The position numbers were made by a program, and so were the translations under genes. Shown piece after piece: positions 35,201-46,390 of a stretch of 64,000 nucleotides of DNA. How positions within the stretch are numbered: position 1 is the first letter of the stretch; the number at the start of each line of letters is the position of its first letter. The DNA lies in assembly GCA_003008705.1 (NCBI GenBank), contig PDUO01000053.1:65891-129890 (forward strand), given 5' to 3'. The DNA is from Pezicula radicicola (lineage: Eukaryota; Ascomycota; Leotiomycetes; Helotiales; Dermateaceae). The notes beneath the pieces are model-generated. The model saw only the letters and a program-made list of their open reading frames with translations, was not told where the DNA came from and did not search any database.

Positions 35201-35395
35201 GTTTCCTACTTCGTGCTTCTCGGAACTCGTAGACTTCGACCACCACCTCTGCGAGTGTTGTTGCACAGCCATGCTTCCTTAGATCCTAATTATCGCACTT
35301 GATGATAACCATCAACCGATCTCTCAAAGGGTTGGCCTCCTCGAGTGCCCAGTGCTTGAAGGATTGTTGCTGTTTGCTGAATCGCTGGCTCGTGG
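32250..35395. other. Gene-poor region
   Basis: No recognised gene. Minus-strand frames at 32575-32291 and 32878-32588 and several short frames at 34090-35160 have no motif; one at 34902-34627 is acidic. Diverged copies of a short repeat (ttcggatttt...agcctatattcagt) lie at about 32940-33030, with a relative of the 46-bp repeat at about 33090-33115. A possible small membrane protein is listed separately. Confidence 0.35.
33186..33488 (-). CDS. Possible small single-pass membrane protein
   Basis: An ATG-started frame of 100 residues. Residues 16-36 form one clear hydrophobic helix (FSLTILLIIVLITLTLLF), preceded by a short basic segment and followed by a polar tail. There is no family signature, intron or neighbour that supports it, and hydrophobic frames arise easily in AT-rich DNA. 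Treat it as a candidate only. Confidence 0.25.
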   Translation of the reverse strand: MFRSMFKKAPTTYSFSLTILLIIVLITLTLLFNAPPIIQKAIACQNVVPRHEIVVPAPKFAIKIGGVIFEVDSMDMIMDDGMRTGGCMAGVSNRMETRDR

Positions 35396-35401
35396 TTCTA
35401 A

Positions 35402-35965
35402 CTTGTTAACCCAACCACGGCCCGAGCTATTGTGAGCACGAAAACAACGGACGGTCGGAAGATAAGGGTTGTTGAAGAGCTGGGTGCAGAAGTGCTGCGC
35501 GCTCGAACATCGTTGTCGCGAAGCCGAAGCCCAAAGAAGCGTTCGAGACCCGAGCAGCAGGGCGCGCAAACCGAGGAGTCGTCCGGGCCAGGGACGGTGG
35601 AGCAGGGTCCTGGGCAAGAATCAATAAAGGATGAGTTGGCAAGGCCCGCAGCAAAGCGCCAACGCCGGACCTCAACTTACAATCATCACTCGCAAAATGC
35701 AGATGCTCAAGAAAGCCCCATACCATCTCTTCAAGACGATAGCGCGACATCGGGAGACCGAGAAGCAGACAACTCACCGACCTCGGCCAAGTCTCAAGCC
35801 ATAGCGCTTCTCAGAGAACAATATCTTTCCCGCCAGCGACCGGCGGACTTTGTTCCTGTACAAGGGTCGATCTTCGCGGATACCTGTGACCCTAAGGTAA
35901 TTCTCGAGAGGGCGGGACTCGAGATTCGGGACGATTCTTCTGATGGGGGCTCCGCCGTGACGTGA
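35402..35965 (+). CDS. Possible coding exon of a basic, disordered protein, start missing
   Basis: A long frame without any ATG: the upstream stop is at 35399 and no Met occurs inside, so translation would have to start in an unseen upstream exon. Content is RSRSPKKRSRP, Gln/Glu/Ser-rich, then basic AKRQRR (nuclear-signal-like), and a more ordered end (AIALLREQYLSRQRPADFVP, GSIFADTCDPK). Base composition is higher in GC than the surroundings, which favours real coding origin. Family unknown. Confidence 0.35.
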   Translation, partial: LVNPTTARAIVSTKTTDGRKIRVVEELGAEVLRARTSLSRSRSPKKRSRPEQQGAQTEESSGPGTVEQGPGQESIKDELARPAAKRQRRTSTYNHHSQNADAQESPIPSLQDDSATSGDREADNSPTSAKSQAIALLREQYLSRQRPADFVPVQGSIFADTCDPKVILERAGLEIRDDSSDGGSAVT

Positions 35966-36072
35966 GATGCTCTCACTGTAAAGACGACTTGATTCGAGTC
36001 AAAGATACGAAAACGAGCTCAAGGTTTCTCAGAATGATGCCATTCCCACAGTAGCCAAGGCTTCACAGCCCG

Positions 36073-36249
36073 ATGCTTTGCAACAAGGAGAAGGCCGCGG
36101 TCCGTCCGGTCTTGTGGTTGATTGTTGCCTTTATGGTCTTGCTTATAATTGGTGCTGTTTGGATAATTTCCAGCACCCATGATCCGGTATCAGTCAGTGT
36201 AGTTGCCATACAACGTTCCGCGAGCGCATTGTATGAACTTGTAACTTAA
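36073..36249 (+). CDS. 58-residue single-TM ORF
   Basis: ATG to TAA, 58 residues: a basic N-terminus (NKEKAAVRP), one strong TM helix (VLWLIVAFMVLLIIGAVWII) and a short tail. It lies 100 bases after the disordered-protein exon, so it might instead be a downstream exon of that gene, giving a tail-anchored product. No homologue is recognised. Confidence 0.3.
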   Translation: MLCNKEKAAVRPVLWLIVAFMVLLIIGAVWIISSTHDPVSVSVVAIQRSASALYELVT

Positions 36250-36919
36250 CATAGTCAAATATCAAAAAAGTCGGAAGAAAGCCACATGTCAGTTTAAGAA
36301 GCTTTGGGATAAAAATGCATCAAGCAAATCCCGCTCTCTGACAGCGTACCTCTGCCACGCCTGAAGCCTCGATAATCGAAGTCAAAACATGACTCTTTCC
36401 AGGCTGCCCTGCTGATAGCGCGCGATAATTCGGAACTCTTTGCGATGGCACACACTGTGCCTATGACTGATTGATTCGGGGCTAATTGTTCCATAGACGG
36501 GAGAGGCAGTGGTGAGTGGAGGAAGCTTTCTGTGAGCATTCCAGCATATGTCAGAACTAGCATTTCGCACAAGATTGTCTACAAATTTGATATAAGAGTA
36601 CAAGGCTATGCTGCTACCTGCGTACCAGACGGGGGGTTGGATGCGCGGGAGCGATGAAGCTGAGGGTGAGCATGGGTAGCTGTAGCAGGCAGGTAAATAG
36701 GTAGGTCGCAGTGGAAAGCAGCAGCTGTAACAATAATAATATGATGCTCGAAGCGCGTTGGGAATGGGCGACGTTGCCTCCCAGGTTTACTGTGTGGATG
36801 GCACAAAATAGGCACCCAACGGCGTCATTGCTGCTGAATATGATGCGAATGAGTTGTTAGACTCCGGACAGCAACCAGTTCACGAAACTGGGCACCAAGA
36901 TCAGTTCTAGGGGGGCTTC
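36250..36919. other. Intergenic sequence
   Basis: Only short frames without motifs; nothing else is seen. Confidence 0.4.
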
Positions 36920-37078
36920 TCGTCCAATGTGACTGGGCCTCGGTGTTTGTCATGCTCATGAACACCAACTCCTGCGGCTCCCGCGCTCAATGCCGCATCA
37001 CGCCCATAGTGATGGCTAGAATCTGTCTGACTATGTTCACCAGCTAAGGCGTTCCTAGGGCCAGCTCTAGTACCTACT
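36920..37078 (-). pseudogene. Fragment of a Gly/Ala-rich HHYGRDAA-repeat protein
   Basis: The minus strand reads NALAGEHSQTDSSHHYGRDA followed by an ALSAGAAGVGVHEHDKH stretch, a repeat motif common in ascomycete proteins of unknown, possibly stress-related, function. The frame stops within about 55 residues on the 3' side and has no start, so this is a remnant. Confidence 0.4.
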
Positions 37079-37968
37079 CCATGGCTGCTTGGTGCAGTTG
37101 GAAGCGGCTTGTGTCTAAAGAAGACTTATGGCGCGGTGATGCTTGTCAGCTTCATAGACTCCAGCACCAAATGTCTAGATCTCAAAATTTGCAGAATACT
37201 ACAATTACTGCTCTAGATAATCAAGGCATTGACATGCCTTTGGTTTCTCCTTACAATGCAGGGAATGGAAACTAGGCTTCTATATTGAAGCAGGAATTAT
37301 ATAAGTTGTTGGGACTAAGATATCTGAAGTTATTGTAGATCCTGGCAAGTATTCAGTGGTGCCTGGAAAATATATATCCGAAATCGAAACCAGGTCTGAG
37401 TGAGGGTTGCTTGACGCTCCAGCTTGCTTGAGGTGGCCAATAGGCTCGAACATGTGTAGCCGTCCTGGAACTCCCGTTCGGTGCAATTGTCGAGATAGAG
37501 TGTATTGCACTTCTCAATTAAGTGTTAGATATATCTCTGCACGTTTGTATCCTATTATAGTTCCTAGTAAATGAAACTGTTTACCATCTCAATGTTACGC
37601 CCTTATCCGATGGTTCAAAGAGACCGGTACTTTTGATTATGGAAATAGGTTCAAAGGCTACTTTTGTCGTGGGAGGAATTGATTTGGCGAGCAACCTGAC
37701 TGATTGTTGCTGGTGACCAATTTCCATCGATCACCATCCACTATCACGGGTAATCCATTTGCAAGAGTTCCTTCACACAAAGCAAGTCCGTTCTCACAAG
37801 CACCCACGCTCTCAAACCGGGACGAAGGAAAGTGAGTGAACACGCATCCATCAGGTTCAGTTGTAAATAAAATTGTCACTTTCATGATCTCCGAAAAATT
37901 GTTACTTTTTCAGGTCTTCTAACTAACATAGACATGTGAGTTTGGGGAGGCTCTATATAAATCAATCA
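37079..37968. other. Intergenic sequence with unassigned short ORFs
   Basis: Minus-strand frames of 76 residues (37510-37280) and 75 residues (37885-37658) were seen. Neither has a signal peptide or motif I can name. Confidence 0.3.
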
Positions 37969-38620
37969 TCATTGAAGACGTGATGAGACCGCGCTATAGT
38001 CTTCTCCCCTCAGGCTCGTGGCCCGCCATGCCATGCCACGAGCCCTCACTCGAAGTACTTCGTTGACCGTGCTTATTTGCAGGTATTCAAAGGTAGCACT
38101 AGATAGGTAAAGGTGTGCATCGCTCTTTCTGCGTTTGCTAACCTGATCGCTGTGGCCTATACATCTTCCAAAGTCAAACAGCAGATCGTACGCCAATGTG
38201 TGATCCCATTTTTTAGATTCTTCAGCAAAGAGCCATTCGCGATGCCATTCGGAAGAGGCAGTTAGAAGCTGCCCCAGGGCAAGAAAAAGCCCAGCCCGAA
38301 AACACCGCCTATACCAAAATCTCAGGCAGAGCACACAGGGAGATTTCGTTGGACATCCAAATGCTGACGAACTTGCTCTCGCTCCTGTCGCACCTCTTCC
38401 TCGTACGTTGGGCACATACCAGGGCCTGCTAGAGATGGGAATGGGGCGTCGAAGAAGACGAAGCGGAATTCTTTTTGTAGTGCCCTGAATATCTTGCGGC
38501 CTTGGGCGCGGTAGATAGCCCCTGAAGAGCCGGCACCGTGGAAACAGAGGATTCGGGGTAATGACTGATCATTAAGACGACATGTTGAATGCGAGGCAGA
38601 GTGCCTCAATGGATGACAAG
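37969..38620 (-). pseudogene. FSH1-family serine hydrolase relic
   Basis: The N-terminal hallmark of FSH (DUF341) alpha/beta hydrolases is clear on the minus strand: LPRILCFHGAGSSG, then FRALQKEFRFVFFDAPFPS and AGPG (about 38560-38400). The following part, which should carry the GFSQG nucleophile elbow, is frame-shifted and decayed (a GLFLALGQLL-like piece near 38290), and the C-terminal His region cannot be found. FSH hydrolases often sit in polyketide clusters, which fits the P450 relic next door. Dead. Confidence 0.65.
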
Positions 38621-38981
38621 ACAGTTTGTGGCTGCGTTCAACGTCAAAATAGTAGTTCAAGCGTGAAGCTTGATTGAAATGTGAAATAGATTGTGTCCGC
38701 GACGAAGTCACACAACCCCAATGGTAACACACACTCTCTGAATCATATTGTGGAGAAGCTTTGAGGGGCATCGGCGGGTTTTAAACCTATCGAATCCCAG
38801 CAATATGCACGATATGAGGACCGGCGAGTTGTCAGCTGTAGTGCGGCACTGCAAAGCGAGTCTCAGACAAAAGGTCAACAGAAGCCTGTCACAGACAACC
38901 TAATGCCTGGCCGTTGAAATCTGTTGAAAACTACAGTATCAAAGTGTTATTATATCGATCCTGTTTGAAGCTTTAAGCCAC

Positions 38982-40401
38982 ATGGCAGTAGCGATGGATT
39001 TATTTCAACTGTCGTCCTTACGCATTCCAGCGGCTGTGTCTCTTCAGAGTCTAGCTCTAATCGTCGGCACTACAATCCGTCACTTCTATAATGATTGGAA
39101 GCAAAGGAAGCAGCTACAGGCTCTTCCTGTAGCAGAATTGAGAAACAGTTGGAAAGACGCCTTACTCAGAGCCTCTGCGCAGGTATGTCTGGATAAAGAG
39201 TTTGGGTCTTTCCCGGATTGGACACGAATCACCCTTCTCCCACACTTGATGCAACTGAGTGCTCTTACAAATGGCTAACCCAAACCACTTTGCAGAGATA
39301 AGAACTGGATCACGCTATCTCTGGGCTACTCTGTCGACATAATGGGCGCAGTAAAGACTCTGCAGACGTATAATAAGCTCACTCGCCCGCTCGTCGCGTC
39401 TTTTTTACCACAGCTGCGAAGATTGGACCAGCATAAGGGCTGGGCCGACAAGATGCTGCGACCTTACATAGCAGCTGCCTTTGATGCCCATAAAGCTAGG
39501 GCTACGGGTGATAAGGAAGCTGGCTCTGAACTACACTTGATATCTTGGATGCTCAACCATGTTGACACAAACAAGAAGATCGACACGAACTACCTTGCGC
39601 GCGCGAACAGCTGTTTATAGGTAAGTATTATCTGTCGATCAACGTGTAGACTGAAGTGCTGATTGACATTGCTAGGTTCTGGCTCTATTTACGCAATTGC
39701 GGTGGCTGTGGCAAATATTATGTATGAATGAATCCAGGTAAGAAAACTTCTGCTCTCTACAACGTACATGCTAACATCTCGACTACAGTCAGTCTAAGTA
39801 AGTCCATTATAGTACCCTCTATTTCTCTCCCTCTCTACCCTTCTCCCACCCCTACTAACTCAACCCTCCCCGGATAGCATCCATTCATCGCTGTGTGACC
39901 GCCTGTAATGGACTACGGCTCTCAACTGGACATTTGATTCCCTATGCCACCTCAATCGGATTCTTGCACCCCAACGCAGCGCCGTTTTCCACACCACCGC
40001 CAGACCTTCCAGCATCCAACACAGACAAAAAGCAGCCACCGCTAACATCATTCTACCCTTTCCGATTCTCAGATCTGCGCTCCCTCGCGGGCGAAGATGG
40101 CCACCGCCAGTTCACTCAGACAGGACGTGCTAACATCAACTTTGGACACGGTCCGGCGTCTTGTCCCGGACGCTGGTTCGCTAGTAGTGAAATCAAGTGC
40201 ATGGTCGTTGAATTGTTGAGGAGGTACGATGTCGGGCTGGGTCCAAATGGCGAGGGTGAAACTCCCTTGGGCAACAAGAGTGGGAATGGCGCTACTTATA
40301 CACGACCCCAAGCTACCGTCCTGCCGGGTAGCTTGCAAAACATGCCAGACTTTGCGGCTGCTATTTACTTCAAGAATAGGGCTAAGGACGCGACTGCTTA
40401 G
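38982..40401 (+). pseudogene. Cytochrome P450 with the I-helix/K-helix region lost
   Basis: The N-terminal membrane segment (AAVSLQSLALIVGTTI) and an early block (DWTRITLLPHLMQLSALTN) are followed by NWITLSLGYSVDIMGAVKTL, but about 10-20 residues between them are missing without a usable splice site. A helix-rich block ends at LARANSCL and a stop (39618-39620). The oxygen-binding I-helix and ExxR region (about 39650-39900) are unreadable. The C-terminal half returns with PFRFSDLR and the haem motif NFGHGPASCPGRWFA with its Cys, to a stop at 40401. It resembles the ent-kaurene-oxidase-like fungal P450s. A dead member of a former pathway. Confidence 0.82.
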
Positions 40402-41571
40402 ATGTAAGACTCAAGAGCTGGACTGCCGGCCGCGAAGTTCGTATAGGCATCTTCTCGAGTCTTGAGTGTCGTGGGCAGCGAAGGGGGGGAATAATAGAGT
40501 CTGTATCTCGTTCTTGCTCTACGGCTGCCTCTTTCACGCCTTCACTCTTTAAGACACAAAATTCTATAAAAGCTCATTATTGTTTCATTGAAATGTCTCA
40601 CTCAACAAGCCGAATACATATATACGAGATTATACAAAATTTCTCGTCCTCATCTTTTCCGAAAATATAGGCGTATGAAAGTTTTATCCAGGAAAAAAAC
40701 CACATTACACCCCAATCCAAGCTATACAGCTTGACGTAATCAAATTTCGTAATAAGTGTACCTGACTTGAATAATATAGAGGTGCTAGGTTACTAGTTGC
40801 CTTATGGTCGTTTTCTGCCTTATTTCCCTCTGTTCATTCTTAACTCCTGTTTATTTTTAACTTCTACTCATTCTCAACTTCTCCTCACTCTAAACTTCTA
40901 TTCTTTACAGTAACTATTCTACTACTACATTGTCTTTGACATCTCTTGATTATCTCGTCTCGTCTAGTCTCTCCTCTCTCTGATCCGATCCGATCCGATA
41001 CTTCACTTCAGTCATTGACTGTGGCGCCCAGTCCTTGATGTCGGGGAGTTATCCGCTTGGAGGGGAAAGGAAAGGAAAAGACAGGCACTGTCAGACCAAG
41101 ATCGAAGCCCAGTCTTCTAAAAAAAAAAGTCTTCTTTTGTTTCGTTTCTCTATTACTATCAATTGGTCTCCCTTCTTGAACACCCATCACCAACCAACAC
41201 CTCAATCAATCAATCAATCCATAAAATCATTTATTCACCTTGGCCCCTGCCCGGTGTAAGTTTCTTTTAATCATGTTAGTAATTTCTTCCTTTTTTTATA
41301 GAGAAAATCGGTTCAAATAAGAAAGGGAAAGCAAGTAATCTAACTAACGTTATATACAGGCAGGCAGGTAGTACCGAGAGTGAGTGTCGAGCGAGCGAGG
41401 CCTTCTTTTCTTTTGCCTTTCTTGCAAGGTCTTTGTCACTTCTATATCTATCTATTTTATTCTCAAGCCACGGCCCAACCAACCGAAGTTCTAGTAGTGT
41501 GGTGTGTGTAGACATGTTTTTGGCTGGCACAGCTCATAGTGACCAAAGGCGGCGAGATTCGCTTCATTATC

Positions 41572-41655
41572 TTGGACTTAGATTTGGACTTGGACTTGGA
41601 CTTGGGCTTGGACTTAGGTTTGGATTTGGACTTGGGCTTGGATTTGGGTCGGTTT
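41572..41655. repeat. TTGGAC/TTGGGC minisatellite
   Basis: About 14 head-to-tail six-base units related to TTGGAC, TTGGGC and TTAGAT. The minus strand would encode a Lys-Pro/Lys-Ser repeat, but there is no supporting gene. Confidence 0.8.
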
Positions 41656-41679
41656 TGGTTTGTGTGTCTGTCTAGATGC

Positions 41680-41680
<1 letters not shown>

Positions 41681-41713
<33 letters not shown>

Positions 41714-41715
41714 AA
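41681..41715. repeat. (GAAA)n microsatellite
   Basis: Eight to nine uninterrupted GAAA units, ending at GAAATAAAG. Confidence 0.9.
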
Positions 41716-41877
41716 TAAAGCATCTCTGCCACATGATGGCTTTGTTCGAATACCCGCACCAACACCAACACCAACACTCCACCACACCACACCATAACGC
41801 ACAGCAACCCGTCCCTCGCTGAATCTAGACGGGGCCAAAGTTTTTTTTTATAAAAAAAACGAGGTCTTCCTCCACAG

Positions 41878-42152
41878 CAAAGAAAGCGGCTCATGTCATC
41901 ACCGATCTTCAACTGTTGCAACCCCAGGACATCCATACAAGAAAAATCATGGTCTTTCATCAGCAGCAAAGAAAGCGGCTCCGACAATCTTCAACTCAAC
42001 CCACAACCTGCAAAAACAATCATACATCTACCACAGATAGCAAAGAAAGCAGCTCCCTCATGTCATCAACCTTCAATTCAAGGCCGAATAAAAAGAATCA
42101 TGGTTTATCATCTACAATCTACAGCAAAGAAAGAAAGCAGGTCATCTCATGA
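41878..42152. repeat. Degenerate tandem repeat, ~75-86-bp unit, about 3.5 copies
   Basis: Units start with AGCAAAGAAAGCGGCTC or a close variant at about 41878, 41964, 42039 and 42122. They share CTTCAACT-like and AATCATGGT(C/T)T(T/A)TCATC blocks. Unit lengths vary by indels. Confidence 0.75.
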
Positions 42153-43322
42153 CGCTATATAATCAACATGAGCGGGCTTGCTTACAATCTCCCTTTCCTG
42201 TCTGTCGGGTTGCGCTTGGTTAGAGTACTAGACATACATGTATGCATGCGGGGATGCAACAGAAAAAAAAGGGGGGAACATTTGAAAGGAAAATCAAAGG
42301 AAAATCAAAAGAACTCTACTACAAAATGGGGGCAGGGAGATGTCTATCCAATCATCAAAGAAAGAAAGAAAATACGAACAGGAAAATTAACAATCCAACA
42401 TACAAAGCCGGCTAGCAAAAACCGGCCAAAAGAAAGTGGCAAAAACAGCTCCCTGCCCCCTCAACCTCAAAGGCAACAAAGAAAAGCTCATAGATAAGCG
42501 ACGGGAAACAAAGGGGGGCCGCACACGGCCGAGTCCTTGTACATACATTATGCAGTATGAGTATGGCAATATGCAGAAAATACAAAGTATTGTATAAGTT
42601 AAAATATACCCAAATATAGTACTATAATATATATAAGAAGTAACATAGAGAGGAGTTAGTTGGTTCTATTGATTTAAGCAAAATATTATAAGCCTAAATT
42701 GCCTCTAAATTAACCGAAGTATATCTCGACTTCGAATTAAGCTTAATTGAAGGCTATTTAAGTAAAAATTAATCTTTTAACGCATTGATTTAACTTCTTT
42801 GCCTTCTTTGCTACTAACACTTGCTAGTAGCCTATTTAAAGCTAAATTGCTATTCCTATTGTTAACCCTATTATCTTATTAATCTCTACAGTAGAAGCTT
42901 ATTGGTTGGCCAACATAACCAGTATTAGCGAATGCGGCGTCCGACTACAGTAAGAGCGCAACCGAATTAGTCGGACACTAAGCGAGTCAGCCGACGATTA
43001 TAATAAAGCTCTTTATCTCTCCAACTCTCCAACTCTCCATCTCTCCATCTCTCCATCCCTTAGATCCATCATCTCTTTCTCATTTTAGTACTCTCGACTC
43101 CCCCCCACACACTCCATCAACGTCCGGCCAGCCAGCCATTTACGCGCATTTCAATCAACAACGCAAACGACGAATAAAACCATCTCATCGTGTTCAATTT
43201 GTGAGTCTAAATCCACCAATTCGTCAATCCACCAATCCATTTTTCCCCCTAAATTCACTGTTTCATCAATCCCCAATTTCATCACCAATCCACCAAATCC
43301 TCTACTCTACTCCTAGGAAATC

Positions 43323-45233
43323 ATGTCGCAAGTACCCTGGCTGTGGAAACGACGCCTCAGAAGACCAACATCCCCTTCGGATCCCGTACCAAGATTGACT
43401 GCTGAAGATTTCCATAGGATCCAATACGGATACGCAGGACCGCTACCAATGGATCCGGACGCCCCCGACCCCAGATTTCCTCCTCCTCCTCAGGCTCCAA
43501 CCTTGGAAGAGAAGCTCGAGGAAGTCCGCCGCAGGAAGTCACAGTTACTTGTAAGCCTTGCAAACAAGGGCGTCAACTCGACAACAATTTCCCAATTCAC
43601 CTGTCCACCGAGCCATCAGCCCTTGGAAATGGTGTCTCCTCCTTCACGCAAACGCCTCGGGCTCGCAGACAAGGACCGCACCGATTTTGCACACCTCCCT
43701 GAGTCCTCAACTGGCCGGCGTTACACGGCGCCTGAAATTGGTGCAGCCCAGGGCAATCAGTGGCTGGAAGAGGCCCGACGACCTTCTCTCCCAACCTATT
43801 TCCCCCAAGATGCCGTGGCGGTACCGTTTCCACCGCCTCCATTTCTGACACGGCTACGACGTACTATGTCGAGACAACTTGAATCCGGAACACAAGGCTT
43901 GCAATGGTGGTGGGCTGGCATGCAGGAGAGGGCTCATCAGTATGCACGCGCCGTAGCCTGGACGCGACGGGCTTGGAGGGAACCGGCCCTACAAGTCTTG
44001 ATGGTGCTCTCGACACTTGCCAGGTGGGCACTCCAGATCTCCCTCAACGTTTTGAACATACTCCTGCCATTGTTTGTGGGCTTGTTGTATGCTTGTGGCC
44101 CGGCGATCCTGACAGCCACTATCGTGGTGTATATCGTACTCGGCCTCTTCACGCTCATTCCATTCATGTCACCAACCATTACCCACATCGCCGGTCCATA
44201 TATTTGCATCAAGCCGATAGTGCCTTGGGAAATTACCTACGGCTTTGGAATCTGCCAGCTCGAGCCCAGCACCGACATCCTACAGACACTGACAGCCGAG
44301 GATCTCGCCGAATATTTACAAAAGCTCGGAGACACAAGTAGATGGGACTCCACCGTCTCAGTCGGAAAGGAGGTCCACGACCAGGGGCAGGAGCTGCGTC
44401 ACGTTCGTAACCAGCTGTCTGAGGTCTATCAAAAATGGGATTTTGCCGTCCCTGAGCCGGTTGGTCTTTCCAAGGCTCGCGAACCCCTCCACAAAGCCAT
44501 CGGAAGAATGAACGGCCTCGCGGTCGATATGATCACCTACAGCTACAAGGTGAACGCCGATCTCTTCTTTATCACGACCATGTTCAACAACATCCTGGAA
44601 TACCTTGGGAAGAAGGGCCGAATTGATGAACGGCTCCGCGAAGAATACCTTGCCTTTGCTGATACAGCAATCGAGAGGATCAACGAACGAGTACAAAACG
44701 CAGACGCCATTATCGACCACCTTGGAAATGCCGAAGCGGTGGTTGAGTAACTCCAAACCGTCCTGAAAGGGATTCAGAATGACCTCTACAACCGCTGGAC
44801 CAACGAAGTCATTCAATCCAAGACCGCCCGCTGGTCCTTGCTACGCCCCTTTACCAAGTCCGTCGAACCCGTACGACTGCAACAATACGACGATGTCGAG
44901 TTTGCACGGAACAGTTGCAGACATGGGATCCTACACATGCAAGATAGCCGGACCAACTTCCAAATCCACGCCGAGCTGTGGACTCAATTCCGCGCGTTTC
45001 TCAATGAGCGCTATGCGGTTTATGGTAGTACTAGTGGGTTTGTCGAGTTAATGGAATCCATTCAGAGGATGGTTGATGATTTCAAGGTCAATTCTTGTAT
45101 TGTACAAGCTCAGGATCAGGCGAGGGCCTCGACAAAGGATCCATGGGCTTCGGCGAGGCCTGAGGACCTTGCTGCTTGTTACAAGACGAAGCGTTTGTTG
45201 GGTAGTAGGAATCAAGGCAAGGGAACTTTATGA
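43323..45233 (+). pseudogene. Membrane/coiled-coil protein interrupted by one in-frame TAA
   Basis: An ATG at 43323 opens 475 codons to TAA (44748-44750); the same frame then continues without a break for 161 codons to TGA at 45233, giving 636 residues if read through. N-terminus is Pro-rich and basic (WLWKRRLRRP); 60-85 is a probable coiled coil; about 225-290 is a double hydrophobic region (ISLNVLNILLPLFVGLLYA, ILTATIVVYIVLGLFTLIPF). After it the protein is helical to the end, and the stop falls inside a coiled-coil stretch (HLGNAEAVVE-stop-LQTVLKG). No intron with correct phase removes the stop. CAA to TAA is the simplest origin. Family not recognised. It could be a truncated 475-residue functional protein, but the conserved style of the downstream frame argues for recent inactivation. 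Confidence 0.7.
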
Positions 45234-46390
45234 ATAAATGATTAATTACTGTTATCACGTATATAACGTAGTTTTAACGCCGCCCGCTGACGACTCATTG
45301 ACTCGGCAACTCTGGTGTTGTTTGTGCAAGTCCCCTCCCTTTATTCCCTTTCACACTGCACACCATAAACGTCTACACCAGAATCGCGGAATGACAATAG
45401 TCAGGATGGAGTAGGATTAACATTTATAGGAAGGCGAAGGAATATATGTAGTAGCATATGTATATAGACGCTTGTTTGTTGAGAGTTAAGTAAGAGGGAA
45501 GTATAAATTAAAGTAATAAGCTAGTCAACCTGTCAATGTCACCACCACTTACTGCACGTGCTTTGTGTGCCAACTATTGGATTGGATTGATTGATTTTCT
45601 GAAGCCCGAGCCCGACGTCTACCTTATTTCATTCTTCTTCTTTTTCCTCTTCTTCCTTTTTTTATCTCTTAAGGCTTATTGCGACTAACAGCAGCTGCAG
45701 AGCATTTATTAAGTCCTAGTGTAGATTCTATTTATTGTTCCTCTGCTATCTATCCTATGTATTATAGTTAGAAGTATAATATAAAATAATAAAGTATATT
45801 ATAATGTTTTTATAAAAAATTAAGTTATAAAATAAGATTGACCTTTGGCTCTATATTTGGCTCTATATCTGTTTGCTTTTAGAATATAGTCGGCTAGCGA
45901 GGTGGTTAGGAGCAGACGGACGGCAGCTTGCATTAATTTATTTAATAATGGATGATTTAATGCGCTACTCTTGCTTTCTTACTTTGCTAAATTTAATTAA
46001 TTAACCTCGCTTTTACAATCTTTCTTTCTTTTCCCTTCCCTTCCCTTCCCTTCCCTTCCCTTCCCTTGTTAATATGTCTATTTTCTCTTTCTGTTTTTAT
46101 ATATAAAAAAATTGCCTTTTTCTTACTTTTGTACTGTTGGTTTGCTTGCTTGCTTGCTTGCTTTCAAGCAAACTTCGGATAGAAGCTTCTTTCTTGCAGT
46201 CAGGTGCAGGAGAAAAGGCCACTTTGCTACTTACTTACTTTCCAAGCTTGATGTCATACGTATAGTTAAGAGAGTACATATTCCCATATTCCCCATTTGA
46301 ACTTTTTCATTCAAATCATTCAATATTTCAACATTTTAAAATCCACCTTACCTTGCCCGACTGACTGACTAACTGACTAACTACACAACA
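45234..46390. other. Intergenic sequence with microsatellites
   Basis: No gene. It contains a (TTCCC)n tract at 46031-46067 and a (GCTT)n tract at about 46143-46164. The last 250 bases are pyrimidine-rich, as in fungal promoters, upstream of the coiled-coil gene. Confidence 0.5.

Larger units (their letters stand above)
40402..43322. other. Gene-free low-complexity region
   Basis: No gene is supported. 40900-41000 is CT-rich; 41570-42155 holds the repeats listed separately; 42560-42900 is AT-rich; 43010-43300 is a pyrimidine-rich leader-like stretch before the next gene (repeats of caactctc/catctctc), which suits a promoter/5'UTR. Long frames read through the repeats are products of the repetition. 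Confidence 0.5.

Noticed and set aside
41463..41987. Long minus-strand frame with Lys-Pro/Lys-Ser repeats
   Set aside because: It is a translation of the TTGGAC minisatellite and (GAAA)n tract; no start context, introns or motif.
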